Assembly (NCBI RefSeq): GCF_003473485.1
Contig: NC_053046.1
Coordinates: 1,374,001-1,438,000 of the forward strand
Length of the DNA stretch: 64,000 bases
Source: Medicago truncatula
Taxonomy: Eukaryota; Streptophyta; Magnoliopsida; Fabales; Fabaceae
Reading direction: 5' to 3'
Made by a program: the position numbers and the translations under genes. Shown in pieces: positions 1-12,786 of the stretch (the first letter of the stretch is position 1; every line of letters begins with the position of its first letter). The notes beneath the pieces were generated by a model. That model saw only the letters and a list, made by a program, of their open reading frames with translations, made no database searches and was not told the origin of the DNA.

Positions 1-230
1 TCAGGAGAGTGACGTCGATGAATGGTCACCAGTGAGAGAGTTGTAGAGGAGATAGAGAAGAGGAAGAGGAAGGGGTTTGCAAATGAGAGAGAGGAGAGAG
101 TGTTGTACGTGAGACTATGAGAGTCTAAGAGCAGAAAAAACAAAATAAGAGTATAGGTGAACAGTAAAATACGGTGATGTCGTATTTGTGTCTGCTTTTT
201 TGTGTCCAGTTATCAATTCTCAAAAAACTA
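1..230. other. Left edge, purine-rich stretch, no gene assigned
   Basis: The first ~130 bases are GA-rich on the plus strand, hence CT-rich on the minus strand, like a plant 5' untranslated leader reading leftward out of the window. No start codon with a convincing reading frame is visible, so a leftward gene beyond the edge is only a possibility. Confidence 0.25.
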
Positions 231-236
231 AGGAGA

Positions 237-522
237 CATTTGTTTCAAGTTTACAAAATATAATCTTAGGGTAGGGAATAATTTTTCTAAGAATATAAGG
301 ATGAGAATTTTATTCCCAGATTTACTGAGCAAATGTGTTTGGTTAGTATTTAAAATATTCCTGAGAATAACTGATAAAACGATATTTATAGATTGTAATT
401 AATGATTTTATTCTCACCTTCCTAAGAACTTTATTCTTCCCAATTTTCTTAGGAACAAAACAACATTTCCATAAAAAATTTATTCCCAAAAATAAAATTT
501 TAAAAATTTGAAACAAACATAA
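237..522. mobile_element. MITE-like inverted-repeat element
   Basis: The left end reads ATTTGTTTCAAGTTT and the right end carries AAATTTGAAACAAACAT, its inverted match. The interior is AT-rich and partly self-complementary around the motif TTTATTCCCA. No coding capacity is seen. The class (hAT or other) is not decided because no clean target duplication was found. Confidence 0.45.
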
Positions 523-1485
523 AAATATATCTTTCGTGCTGCTATCATATTCCAGTGAATCTTCAAATATGAATTGAAATAAACACCCATAAGTTTTTTG
601 GGGTAAAAAATGTATAAATCTTTGAAAACAATGAAAGATTCTAATTTGGAAACTATTTCAAATAAACAAGTTAAATATGAATTATAAAGTCAATCTGATC
701 TATTATTCAAATTTTAATATAGCCAGAATTTGATTCAGACCGTAATCTACGCTCACAATAATTGTAGTAAAATCATAAGAAAACTACAAACGTCAATTTT
801 TGCTAAGAAAAATTATTTTTATCATTATCTGTGATATATAACTCACAGATGACTTGTTCACATAATACTACTTTTCTGTATGTAATTAACCAATTACGAT
901 AGTATGATTTTGACATAAGAGGAGGACCTTACCCATTGGAATCAATACATTCAAGGTTTTGTTGAACCACATAAGCTTTCATTTTGGACTTTGAAAAATG
1001 CAACCCTATACGTAATCATAAGTGAATAAATAAGTTTAGGCTGCTCGTATTCAAAGTGAATGACGAAACATATTAATTCAATCCTCTCTCTTTTTTTGAC
1101 CAAAGTATAAATGCAATCTAATGTATACTTATCCTTAAGACTCATTCCTGTCTCAAAATGTACTTATGTCGCTTTAACACATTACATGCAACTTAAATAT
1201 GTTTACCAAAAATACAATAAATTAAAATATGTATCGTAACTCGTAAGTAGTAATTTGGTATGGAAAAAGAAACTTACACTTAATTATAAAATTATCTTTG
1301 ATTAATGATACGAGAAAGAGAAATAAAAATAATTAGAAAAAGAGATTACTCCTTACCTAAAATAAAAAATTACTTCATCCACTCTTTTTTTGGTACAAAT
1401 TACTTCATACACTCTATATTTGTGTATTTATCATTAGCATGCATAATATAAAATAGAATATATTTATTGGAGAGTGATTTATGTT

Positions 1486-1777
1486 GTAATCCTTTCGTCC
1501 AAAAATATAAGTCATTTTAGCAAAATATGTTTGTTCCAAATGTCATTTTACAATTTCAATAAGTTATTAATGCAAACTTTTCCTATTATTCCCTTAGGTA
1601 TTTACTATTACGTACTTTATTATTTTCTATTCTTTTAATTTAGGTTTTTCATATCATTAGTGAATAATATTTTTGTAAAATAACTCATAATTTTTTATTT
1701 TTTTTATAAAATGTCAACTACATTTCTTAATTTATGTAAAATTGTTAAAGCAATTATAATTGCCAAAATGACCTATG
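1486..1777. mobile_element. Stowaway-like MITE, right end eroded
   Basis: The left end has CTTTCGTCCAAAAATATAAG followed by TCATTTTA, the usual head of plant Stowaway (Tc1/mariner) MITEs. The right end holds GCCAAAATGACC, the inverted counterpart of the inner part of that terminus. The outermost right bases no longer match. Confidence 0.5.
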
Positions 1778-2937
1778 AGGCTCGAGTTTTGATCCTCTAT
1801 TTAAGATTTTTCTTTATCTTTCTTATGTAAATTTAGAGAATCAAAAAAGGGAACTCTTGAAAAAAGTTGAAATCTTTTTGGAACAGATTTAGGATGTGAA
1901 AAATCTTGAAAGTGAAAATCATTGGCTTTTAAGAGGGTAAAATACAAAAATTTATGGGACGTTTTTGTATAACATTAAGAACGAAACTTCTTTCGGAAAA
2001 AGTTAGATCAAGTGAGACAAATTCTATCGATCGAGATCATCATAATCAACAAAAAAAAAAATTAAAATACTTTTAAGTAAAATCTATAGACAGAATTTTT
2101 TATCTCAACAAGTATGAAGTTTAGGGTATATTAATGCGGGCTTATGCATGCTAGGTTGCCCGACCAGACTAGCCAATCCCGATGCATCCTTTTCCACTTG
2201 TGATGGACTCTAATTATTTTACTTTGTTGGCTGAATTTTTTGTCCCTATAAATATATCAAATTTTCAATTTAGTTCTTCTACTATAATTTCTTCTGAAAT
2301 TAATTTAGTCTCTATAAAATTTTTAATTATCATTTTTTGTCTTTATTTTTGAGTCAACTCTTACATTGATACATGTTCTTAGTGAACAAAATATGTATGT
2401 AGATTTTATGGCTAAGGAAAGATCAGACATGCAAGGTGCTCTGCTCTCCGCCTTACATGGAATCAGTCATCCCGAGAGATAAGCTTATAACTTAATTTTG
2501 TTTTTTCCCTCTTTTTTTGTTGTTTTTTTTTTTTGCCTCGTTACATTGTAACACTACAAAAAAAAGCATACAATCTCATGATTGTCTTTCTGTTTTTTTG
2601 TTACGTTAATATTTGTAAATTATAAACAATATTTTTCATATGAAAAATTAATGAAAAATAAAAAAGCTGAAGTTTTTGCCTTGCGACTTATTCAAATTTG
2701 AAAATGGTCAGTAAACTCTTGGTAAGTTTCATTGAAGAAGATGAGATCAGGAATTCTTCTAGGCTTCTTATAGGTTGTGTCTCTCATGATCTAAATATTT
2801 TTTTAAAGTAACAGAAAAAAGTGGATATCAATAAACTATACAATGATCGTTATCAAAAACTTTGCTACCTTGACTATTTAATGAATTAAAAAGTTACAAG
2901 TACGTTTTCCAATAACTAGTGTTTGAATCAGATGCAC

Positions 2938-2946
2938 TATAAAATA
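2938..2946 (+). promoter_or_regulatory. TATA box of CYP76 copy 1
   Basis: TATAAAATA lies 85-93 bases before the ATG at 3031. The same box with the same flanks (GATGCACTATAAA, then AGGACACTCTAG) occurs before copies 2 and 3, which supports it as the core promoter. Confidence 0.65.
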
Positions 2947-3030
2947 GGACACTCTAGTGAACCCAAAGCATCACAGCAGAAGTTTTAATAATAATCTTCT
3001 TATATACATCCTTTTTTACTTGTGTTCTAA

Positions 3031-4852
3031 ATGGCAACAATACCATATATGGATTTTCTGAGTTATATACTTATGTTCTTGTTAATATTCATTGTTACAC
3101 AAGTTTTTTACTCATTATTTGCAACCAAAATGAGAAACAAAACTAACTCAAAACTTCCACCAGGACCTTTCCCTCTTCCCATAGTTGGAAACCTCTTTGT
3201 AATGAACAACAAACCACATAAATCATTAGCCAAACTTGCCAAAATTTATGGTCCAATATTAACTTTAAAGCTAGGTCAAGTAACAACCATAGTTATCTCT
3301 TCGCCCGACATGGCCAAAGAGATACTCCAAACACATGATTCTTTACTTTCAGACCGAACTGTACCACATGCTTTAACCGCTTTCAACCACGACCAATTTG
3401 GCGTGGGATTCCTTTCTCTTTCGCCTCTTTGGCGAGAGATGCGAAGGGTATGCAAAAATCAACTATTCTCTAATAAGAGTCTTGATGCAAGCCAATATCT
3501 CAGGCGTGGGAAGATAGATGAACTCATCAATTATGTTTCTCAATGCAGCCTAAAGGGTGAAGCAATAGATATGGGAAAATTAGCTTTTAAGACTTCAATT
3601 AATTTGTTGTCTAATACTGTTTTCTCTGTAGACTTTGCTAATAACAAGGATTTGGTTATGGATATGTCGGAGACGGTTGGATCTCCAAACATGGCTGATT
3701 TTTTTCCATTGTTGAGGTTGATTGATCCACAAGGCATCAAAAGGACCTATGTGTTTTATGTAGGAAAGTTGTTTGGTATCTTTGACAACATAATCGATCA
3801 AAAGTTGAAATTGCGAGAAGGGGATGGTTTTGTCACCAACAACGATATGTTAGACTCCTTGCTCGCTGAAGAAAACAAAAAGGAGTTGGACAGAGAAAAA
3901 ATTCAACATTTACTACATGTATTTTCTAATCTTACTATTTACAATTATGATGTTTGATATCTATTTTTTTTCCACTTTATCCGCATCTCTCTCAATGGAC
4001 TTGGATCCTCTCCGGTCCCTTCCTTTCTCTCAGGCTACTCGACGGTTGCAATTTTATTGGAGAGACAGGAGGGACAATAAAGGATCTAAAAACCTATATG
4101 TGTGTATGTGCGCACATGCGCATATCATATGTCATGTTTTAAATTTTAATAATGTTTTAATAAATTATACCATGAATACTTTTCTAGATTTTATTCACTA
4201 TAAAACTTGCAATCTAATGGTTGGTTTATAATAACAGGATCTACTTGTTGGAGGAACTGATACAACTACATATACATTAGAATGGGCAATGGCTGAACTA
4301 CTTCACAACCCAAATGTAATGTCAAAGGTTAAAAAAGAACTTGAAGAAACCATTGGAATAGGAAATCCGATTGAGGAATCAGACGTTACTAGACTCCCTT
4401 ACTTGCAAGCAATAATAAAGGAAACCTTACGCTTGCACCCGATAGCTCCACTTTTGCTCCCTCGAAAAGCAAAGGAAGACGTAGAAGTCAATGGCTACCT
4501 CATTCCAAAAGGTGCACAAATTTTCGTTAATGTGTGGGCTATTGGTAGAGATCCAAAAGTATGGGACAATCCAAATTTATTTTCGCCAGAGAGGTTTTTA
4601 GGAACAAAGCTTGATATCAAGGGACAAAATTTTCAGCTCACGCCGTTTGGCAGTGGAAGGCGAATATGTCCCGGCTTGCCTTTGGCTATGAGGATGTTGC
4701 ACATGATGTTGGGATCATTACTAATTTCTTTTGATTGGAAGCTAGAAAATGGTATGAAACCTGAAGAAATAGACATGGAAGATGCAATACAAGGACTTGC
4801 CTTGAGAAAATGTGAATCCTTGAGAGTTATTCCAACCAAAATCAGTAATTAA
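3031..4852 (+). CDS. Cytochrome P450, CYP76 type (copy 1)
   Basis: A microsomal heme-thiolate monooxygenase. Exon 1 is 3031-3918, the intron 3919-4237 (GT-AG) and exon 2 4238-4852, giving 500 aa. An N-terminal membrane anchor (about residues 9-30) precedes the proline hinge PPGPFPLPIVGN. The I-helix oxygen-binding motif GGTDTTTY opens exon 2. The ExxR motif is KETLRLHP, the PERF motif SPERF, and the heme loop FGSGRRICPG with the cysteine ligand. Family knowledge: CYP76 enzymes often hydroxylate monoterpenols such as geraniol, but the substrate cannot be read from sequence. Compared with copy 2 it lacks about 9 residues before the FG region (after VDFANN) and 3 near the end of exon 1. It is nearly identical to copy 3. 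All key motifs are intact, so it is probably functional. Confidence 0.93.
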
Positions 4853-4967
4853 ATTCCCTACGTAGCAACTTGTAATTCTTTTACGTGTATTTCAATAAAT
4901 GGCCTGTCAAGGAAATTAGACATAGCAGTGTGAGTAAACATAGACATGATCAATAAATAATAATAAA

Positions 4968-5000
4968 AACTAGATTCTGACCTGCGCGTTGAGCGGATGT
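4968..5000 (-). mobile_element. Possible Helitron 3' end (minus strand)
   Basis: Read on the minus strand, the sequence ends GGTCAGAATCTAGT, matching the CTAG-T terminus and the GGGTCAGAAATCTAGT end near 43200. The stem expected just before the terminus is poor here. The junction falls exactly where the downstream flank shared with copy 2 stops, consistent with an insertion after copy 1. The other end was not located. Confidence 0.35.
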
Positions 5001-5334
5001 CTTGCATTTTATTGTAAGCAAAATGATTACAATGTATCGATTCATTTAAAAATTGTATGGTACATGTGATTTTTTTTATATATATATTCAAATGTATGTA
5101 ACGTGTAGAAGGATATTGAAAAAAAAAATGCAAATAATGAAGATGTGTTTTAGAATAAATCAGACATGTATCATAAATAAATAAATTTGTGATTCCTCAA
5201 GAGAGGAATAAATTTATATAAAAAAATTGTATATACTAATAGCATCTTAGAGTTGACCAAATATTCGGGTATGCACCACCATGTCAAACACTGTAAAAAA
5301 TGGCAAACAAATGTGACATTTATCCGTTGTAGGT

Positions 5335-5660
5335 TACTTATTTTTTGTTTGGAATAACAGGAATCTCGTGGTTCTCATCTTGTGTAGCCGAATACATTGC
5401 AGCATCATTGAGTTCTTGTCAAGCTCTTTGGTTGATGAATTTAATGGAAGAACTTAGTCATGAGAAATGTGACATTGATGATTGATAACATGTATGCCCA
5501 AATGCAATCAATCTAGCCAAGAATCCAATTGCACATGGGAGGGGCATATGCACATTGAGATGTCAATGGGAATTTAGAGACCAAATGGGAATTGAATCAT
5601 TAGAAAACATGAATTAAGCTGGTGTGTTGGAATTAGTATGTGTACTGTCACCAATTATGC
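5335..5660 (+). pseudogene. Ty1/copia RNase H fragment
   Basis: The plus strand reads TGISWFSSCVAEYIAAS followed by SSCQALWLMNLMEEL, and then in a shifted frame an IDN motif and NLAKNPIAHGRGIHIE. This is the RNase H end of a Ty1/copia polyprotein, with acidic residues at the expected AEY and IDN positions. Stop codons and at least one frameshift break it. A TGTTGGAAT that could begin a 3' LTR follows near 5624. No integrase or reverse transcriptase is present upstream, so this is a truncated relic. Confidence 0.75.
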
Positions 5661-5665
5661 AAAAA

Positions 5666-7000
5666 TGTTGAAAATAGAGTTTGTTGAAGATTAATTACAT
5701 ATAAATATATAAATATAATGGAAGCGGATAATAAGCTGCGCCGATTGATCTTTTTGGATGGTAAAATTAATCCTCGTAAATTAACTACTTTTCTTGTTCA
5801 ATTGAGTAGTTGAATTAGAGAATTGATAATTGAATCACAATCTTTGTGAAGCTTATGAGAGAGTTAGATGGTTGTATCTTAAAGTTCTTAAGCATAAAAA
5901 TGGAATTTGACAAGAATTGGATGTCTAATTGGATCCGGAAAAAAAAAAAATGTAATTATCTTTTAATGTCTCAAAAAAAAAAAAAAAAAACCGAAATAAT
6001 TCAGTATATAGTTGAACATTGCCACATCTTCAATTTAGTTTAAGCAACTAGGAGTTAAATTATTCCAATTCCTTTAAAAAAAAATTGTTTTAACTTTTCT
6101 CAAAGGCTATAAATTGGGTTCCCCATTTTTTTTCTCACGAGACAATGGGTCTTTCACACTTTTATTTTGTTATAATGAAGCACGTGTTATTTTTATAAAT
6201 GAAAATTTACCTATTATCTACCAATTATAGAAATTTGAACTTTAACTTAAGTTCAATCATACATGTTAACTGCAAATTGATTGACATAACACGATGGCCA
6301 TTCCTACGGTTCTGTAAGTAAAAAGAGGTCCGTAAAAAAATAAAAACGTATTTTTTTTAAAAGAACAATGTTCTATTTAAATTTTTTATAAGATAAATAC
6401 AAGATGTGGTATATATGCGATACACCTAAATGTGAAAATCACTACCGTATATATGAGGAACCTCATACCACCCTCCCAAAAAAACATCCACCTAACACCG
6501 AATGCTAAGAGGTGTCAATTCCAATAGGCGTAAAACAAGACAACAAAGAGGAAAAGGAAATCAAATTGGGGAAGAAAATGAAAGTGTGATTGAGTGATGA
6601 TCATGGAACACGTGGCATCAGAGAGAAAGAGAAGAATAATTTTTTTTAGTGGGGTAATACTATCCGGTTATAAAAAATTTATGAGACCCATATCTTGGAG
6701 AGGCCCAGCTCCATTGAGCTCTTTGCTCACCCCAAAGCCCGGCCTGCATAACACATGTTAACATCACATCTATTTTTTTTAATGAACTTATTTACTCTAT
6801 TTAGAAGAAAAATAGTCACAAATATTTAAAATAATACAAGACATTGACAAAATTAGTCTTTTCTTGAATATCAACTAATGCAACACGCTGCATGCATTAT
6901 CACTGCATATTTGTGTGGTTGTGTATGAAACTTTGAAATTTGAATATCCACTAGTTAAGAAAGTCACACCCATGCTAGTTTCTGACTATACTAATGAAAT
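5666..7000. other. Intergenic, AT-rich, no gene seen
   Basis: Contains A-runs near 5940 and 5976 and unassigned AT-rich DNA. Short open frames here have no recognisable protein features. Confidence 0.5.
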
Positions 7001-7004
7001 TAAC

Positions 7005-8548
7005 TCATATAATTTTATATATCTGTGCATGTTCAATGATCTTCTGCATGTATTCGATTATGATTGATTTGTTATCAAAGGAAGACCGTACGAAATGGAA
7101 ATAATGCATTCGAGGTTTTATTTCAATATTTTTCGAGCCATGTAAAACATCCATTTTGGACTTTGAATATGAATGCAATCCTATCCTATACTCATTCAAA
7201 ATTGAACGACGGTACATATAATTCCTATACGTACGTATAAGAAAATATATTGACTTTGGGCAATCCTATCTAGAGACTATTATATAATTTAATTTATTAG
7301 CATGTACAATGGAGACTATTATATGCTTTAATTTAGTCTGTAAAAGTTACATCGTTTTTTAAACAACTTATGTTAAAAAAATTGATGTGTCCCTTATGTA
7401 CACTATGTATGTATGTTTAGCCCAAACTCAATGATTGGTATACATGAAGAAGAAAAATATGTGTTGAGTCCTTAATTTGTTGTCAAACTTTTAAAGGATT
7501 TATATGTAGTAACTAGAGTTTCATGACATGTAGATCAGTCATAGAACTTCATGTTTGTACAAGTAAGATAGGCTAAACACACCATTCCTATCATGTAGTG
7601 TAAATAATAAAAAATGTCAACTTTTTATTTATTTTAAAGAATGTGTTTTATAGGTTGACATCAAGGAACTAAATTGTTAAAAAAAAAAAAAAACTAAAAA
7701 TATTAACTTGTTATAAATATCTAAAATAATCGTGTGATGTATTTGACCTAAATTCGTAATATAGTTTCTTGTCGTCGGTAGATTGTCGGTCACGTCATGT
7801 TTGACTTTTGGATTGAGAACAAACAGTTTGTATTTAAGATGGGTAATTTTCATATTTTAAAAATAAAAAACTAGCAAATTCTAAGGTACATTCAAAAATT
7901 TGAGTGTGCGAGTACACAAAAAATATAGTTAATTTATAAATTTATGAAGGAAAAGTACCGGTACACCTTAATTTATAAGGTGTACCGTAGAAGATCCCAA
8001 AAAACTATATTGAAATTTGACCCACACTAATGTTGTGATTGCATTAATATTACAAAATATTTACATCAGGCAATCCAATTTCATACTATTCATAGTTGTT
8101 GAACTTAAAAAACTGTGCTTTTCAATCCCAATTTTTGCTGCAAGTTCATTCAGTAAATTTTATTTGGCAAAATTTTACATAACCTTTTTTTTTACCTAAA
8201 TGTACATGGTAAAAAAAATCTGGGAGCTAAAGTTTTTGCCCGGCCCTGTGATTTACTCAAAATTGATATTTTCTGTTAGTAAACTCTTTGTAAGTCTCAT
8301 CTTAAATTTACTAACAGGCTTCTCATGATCTATGTTGTTTTTAAAAATAAAACTGGATCATAACATAACATTGAATTATTCAATGATCATTAACAAATAC
8401 ATGTGCATATATGATTTTAATGAATTAAAAAATTACTAATGTTTGACTCAGATGCACTATAAATAGGACACTCTAGTGAACACAAAACATCACAACAGAA
8501 GTTATAACAATCTTCTTCCATATACATCCTTTTTTACTTGTGTTCTAA
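7005..8548 (+). promoter_or_regulatory. Upstream region of CYP76 copy 2
   Basis: The block 7070-7200 resembles the block upstream of copy 1 at 930-1040. The last ~330 bases are homologous to the region before copy 1. A short palindrome at 7955-7990 (stem around CGGTACACCTTA) looks like a small MITE remnant. No gene is seen. Confidence 0.5.
8458..8465 (+). promoter_or_regulatory. TATA box of CYP76 copy 2
   Basis: TATAAATA lies about 85 bases before the ATG at 8549, in the same flanking context as the boxes of copies 1 and 3. Confidence 0.65.
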
Positions 8549-9617
8549 ATGGCAACAATACCATATATGAATATTCTGAGTTATATACTTATCTTCTTGT
8601 TAATATTCATTGTTACACAAGTTTTTTACTCATTATTTGCAACCAAAATGAGAAACAAAACTAACTCAAAACTTCCACCAGGACCTTTCCCTCTTCCCAT
8701 AGTTGGAAACCTCTTTGTAATGAACAACAAGCCACATAAATCATTAGCCAAACTTGCCAAAATTTATGGTCCAATATTAAGTTTAAAACTAGGCCAAGTA
8801 ACAACCATAGTTGTCTCTTCGGCCGACTTGGCCAAAGAGATACTCCAAACTCATGATTCCTTACTCTCGGACCGTACCGTACCTCATGCTTTAACCGCTT
8901 TCAACCACGACCAATTCGGGGTTGGATTCCTCCCTCTTTCGCCTCTTTGGCGAGAGATGAGAAAAGTATGCAAAAATCAACTATTCTCCAACAAGAGTCT
9001 TGATGCAAACCAATGTATTAGGCGTACAAAAATAGATGAACTCATCGGTTATGTTTCTCAAAGGAACCTTAAGGGTGAAGCAATAGATATGGGAAAAGTA
9101 GCTTTTAGGACTTCAATTAATATGTTGTCAAATACTATTTTTTCTGTAGACTTTGCTAATAACTCTGCAGGTACTAATGAAAATAAAGAGAATAAGGATT
9201 TGGTTATGAATATGGCAGAGACGGTTGGAAAGCCAAACATGGCTGATTTTTTCCCATTATTGAGGTTGATTGATCCACAAGGCATCAAAAAGACCTATAT
9301 GTTTTATATTGGAAAGTTGTTCAATGTCTTCGACAACATAATCGACCAAAGGTTGAAGTTGCGAGAAGAGGATGGTTTTTTCACCAACAACGACATGCTA
9401 GACTCCTTGCTCGACATTCCTGAAGAAAACAGAAAGGAGTTGGATAGAGAAAAAATTGAACATTTATTACATGTATTTTCTAATCCCTTACTACTATTAC
9501 ACTCAAATTGTTTGATATCTCTTTCTCTTGTGCACTTTGTCTACGCCTCTTTCTATGGACTCGAATTCTCTCCGCTCCCTCCAGTCTCTCGGTCTAATCT
9601 AATCCGTTGGATTAATC

Positions 9618-9654
<37 letters not shown>

Positions 9655-10541
9655 GATCTCTCTACTACTAGATTAATCAGACTGTTGCGTTTTTATTGAA
9701 GAGACATGAGGGACAATAAACATTCTAAATATCTATAAGTGTGCGCGCACTTGCGAGTGTCGATTGATATTATATGTCATGCTTTAATTTTTAATGATGT
9801 TTTAATAAAGTTATATGATGAAGAATCAATTATTTTTTGAACTATATGAACTTTTGTACATTTTATTTATTTATAAAAACTTTCAATCTAATAGATTATA
9901 ACTATTGTTACCATTGTTTATAACAGGATCTACTTGTTGGGGGAACTGATACAACTACATATACATTAGAATGGGCAATGGCTGAACTACTTCACAACCC
10001 AAATATAATGTCAAAGGTTAAAAAAGAACTTGAAGATACCATTGGAATAGGAAATCCACTTGAGGAATCTGATATTACAAGACTCCCTTACTTACAAGCA
10101 GTAATCAAGGAGACCTTACGCTTGCACCCGATAGCTCCACTTTTGCTCCCTCGAAAAGCAAAGGAAGATGTAGAAGTCAATGGCTACACCATTCCGAAAG
10201 ATGCACAAATCTTCGTTAATGTATGGGCTATTGGTAGAGACCCAGAAGTGTGGGACAATCCATATTTATTTTCACCAGAGAGGTTTTTGGGAACAAAGCT
10301 CGATATCAAGGGACAAAATTTTCAGCTCACGCCGTTTGGCAGTGGCAGACGAATTTGTCCCGGTTTGCCATTAGCTATGAGGATGTTGCACATGATGTTG
10401 GGATCATTACTAATTTCTTTTGATTGGAAGCTAGAAAATGATATGAAACCTGAAGAAATAGACATGGAAGATGCAATACAAGGACTTGCCTTGAGAAAAT
10501 GTGAATCCTTGAGAGTTATTCCAACCAAAATCAGTAATTAA
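8549..10541 (+). CDS. Cytochrome P450, CYP76 type (copy 2)
   Basis: Exon 1 is 8549-9472, the intron 9473-9926 and exon 2 9927-10541, giving 512 aa, the usual plant A-type P450 length. The reading frame runs open past the true donor, but exon 1 must stop at ...LLH for exon 2 to continue DLLVGGTDTTTY. The membrane anchor, PPGPFPLP hinge, KETLRLHP, SPERF and FGSGRRICPG are all intact. It keeps the SAGTNENKE segment and the DIP tripeptide that copies 1 and 3 have lost, so it probably keeps the ancestral form. The intron carries a (GA)n tract at about 9622-9652. It lies in direct orientation 3.7 kb after copy 1, a tandem duplicate. The substrate is unknown. Confidence 0.93.
9620..9653. repeat. (GA)n microsatellite in P450 copy 2 intron
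   Basis: About 15 uninterrupted GA units. They are absent from the corresponding introns of copies 1 and 3 and help make this intron 454 rather than 319 bases. Confidence 0.9.
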
Positions 10542-11072
10542 ATTCCCTACGTAGCAACTTGTAATTCTTTTACATGTATTGCAATAAATGGCATGTATAA
10601 GGAAATTAAACATAGTAGTGTGAGTAGACATACATGATGAATAAATATAATGGCTTGACCAAGCCCACTTAGATGTTTAATACATAAAAAATGAATAGTA
10701 GAAGCATATAACCAGAACAAAATTGTCATCCATTTCATGAGTACTAAAATGTGTTGTCTATTAGTAATTTTTGTAGCCATAAGCTCTAATCTGATTTACT
10801 GTTTATAAAGATCAGCAACATAGTTAATCAAACCTTTTAGAAAATTAGAGTAGGCCTTTATGGTTTACCAAGTTACTATGTGAAAAGAAATTTTATCAAT
10901 CTTTAAATATAAAACAGTGCACTAATCTTCAAAACAGATAAATTGTTCAGACTAAGTCTAGTTTAGTTCCTCTATATAACCAACTAAACATACAAACTAA
11001 AAAGGGTCGTATCAGGTTTGAGTAACTAATGACTCACTATGAGATGAGAGACATTATAGTCACCATTTGCTT

Positions 11073-11216
11073 CTAAGTAACAACATCCTGATCAGTTCTG
11101 AAAAGTAAACTATTCCAATCAACAGATCTCTGAACAATCCTACTAGGAACCTGGTCACTGTCTTCCCCGCAGTAGGCCTTATACCCATCACCAGTTAACA
11201 TATCTTTGGTATCACG
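11073..11216 (-). other. Unidentified terminal-exon-like frame
   Basis: On the minus strand an AG acceptor at 11218-11217 is followed by an open frame of 47 codons ending in TAG. It begins RDTKDMLTGDGYKAY and ends NSLLFRTDQDVVT. The composition is protein-like and less AT-rich than its surroundings. No upstream partner exon was recognised between here and the TOM1-like gene. It may be a stranded last exon of a lost gene or a captured fragment. The family is not recognised. Confidence 0.4.
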
Positions 11217-11745
11217 CTGGATATGTTAAAATTAAGGCAACAAACCATGATTTTTCTAAAGCTATACTATGTAACTTCTGCAACCTGATTCTTACATACA
11301 CGCCAAACCATACAATTACATTCGAAAAAGAAAGGGGGTAAAAAATAATTGTGAGTAGTCAAATGACAAAATGTGTAAAATTGATAATTTTTTTTTTTTT
11401 TTTTTTTTTTTTTATGGTTTGTAGGGATGTAGATATAAATGCAGTGGTACAAGGTAAATTTTTCAATTAGTTGATAGGGAGGCTGTCACATATTTTGATA
11501 GTTTTAAAATATAATAAAAGATAGAATGGAAGTGTTTGAATAAAAAAAAAAGTGGTAAAAAAAAATTATACTTAAATTTTATAATTATATAATTAGGAGT
11601 AATAATAAATTGATCTGCAATGAAATATAAGTCGAATTATTGCCACAGACCCATTTTTGTTGGTATTCTGGATTTCAATTTTAATTTTTTTTCTAACAAG
11701 TATACATTTATTTGTGAACAAAATATGTGGGATTCAATCGAATCT

Positions 11746-11951
11746 AAGCCCCATTTGGATTGAGCTTATGAAAAATAACTTATACAAATAAATAAGTTTT
11801 ATGTTAATTTATAAGTCTCATTAACGAAAATTAAATCTTCATCAACTGTTTTTCATAAACCACATTTACAAGCTTATAAATAATACATAAAAGTGTATTT
11901 ATTTACATAAACTGTTTTGCATAAGCTCAAAAATAAGTCAATCCAAACAGA
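11746..11951. mobile_element. MITE with CCAAAC-type inverted ends
   Basis: The left end GCCCCATTTGGATTGAGCTT pairs with the right end, which reads AATAAGTCAATCCAAACAG. The interior is a loosely palindromic AT-rich hairpin. CTAA flanks both ends and may be the target duplication. It is non-coding. Confidence 0.5.
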
Positions 11952-11954
11952 AGC

Positions 11955-12786
11955 TAAATTAGTCTCAAGTTCCTGTTTTTATAAGATCTATATACTCATA
12001 ACTCGAAAGCGTGAGATTTTAGAATCAATAATTTGCAAATTTTGGAATAACCATGCACTTATTCATGATCCAAATATCTGCCATTGAATCTAAATTACAG
12101 AATAAGTAAAGGGATGCAAAGGGACAGGCTTGCAAACAGGAAAATTATGGATTTGGTCTTATCTGTGGCAAAGGTCAGCCTATTCATGCAGAGCCCACGA
12201 TAAATGGTAGGCTACAAAAGACAGCACCCGAGGGTACCATCAACCATGAGTCTACGACAAATAGAAGAGGAGTGACAGTGCAACTGGTGGTGGAGGGTGA
12301 TTTGAAGGCAACTCTAAAAAATAGAAGAGGGTTGTAAAAGAATAAGAGTAGTTTCTTACTAAAAAATATAAGTCAATTATACCCGAATCCGCAGCCAACC
12401 GGTTAACTGAGTCAAGTCAAAATAGCCCAGTGACATTTTTTTTAGCAGCGTAACTCATTGCGTTTGGCCAGAGGCTACAATTTAGAAGCCTAGATAAATA
12501 AGGGAGAGAAAAGGTAGGGGAGTCATAGTAGTCAATAGTCACTAAAGTAACAGATAATAAAGAATATGGATGAAACCCATTGTTTCTTCAGATATCTCAT
12601 CACCTATACCTTGTCAAGAACTTATATACCATATTTCAAACATAAATTGCAGAAAAATGCAATAATTAATAATAACAATCATGGAACCAGCAATCTGAAA
12701 TCATGAAGAAAATTCACAATCAACAACTACGTATGAAAGTAATAGTACGTTAAAGATAGTCCAAGGTCGATTATTAGTAGTGCAGC
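11955..12786. other. Convergent intergenic region
   Basis: Lies between the 3' end of P450 copy 2 and the 3' end of the TOM1-like gene. The last ~200 bases are probably the 3' untranslated region of the latter. Nothing else is recognised. Confidence 0.4.

Larger units (their letters stand above)
700..3030 (+). promoter_or_regulatory. Upstream region of CYP76 copy 1, shared with the other two copies
   Basis: Pieces of this stretch recur upstream of the other P450 copies. The block around 900-1050 matches 7070-7200 (upstream of copy 2). The block around 721-1000 matches, inverted, 49840-50100 (upstream of copy 3). The block at 2700-3030 matches, inverted, 48060-48400. The conserved blocks are therefore part of the duplicated unit. 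A decayed Stowaway-type MITE (about 1486-1777) lies inside. No open gene is seen. Confidence 0.55.

Noticed and set aside
9473-9676. Extension of CYP76 copy 2 exon 1 beyond residue 308
   Set aside because: The donor at 9473 and the acceptor before exon 2 restore the conserved P450 sequence; the extension is intron, including a GA microsatellite.
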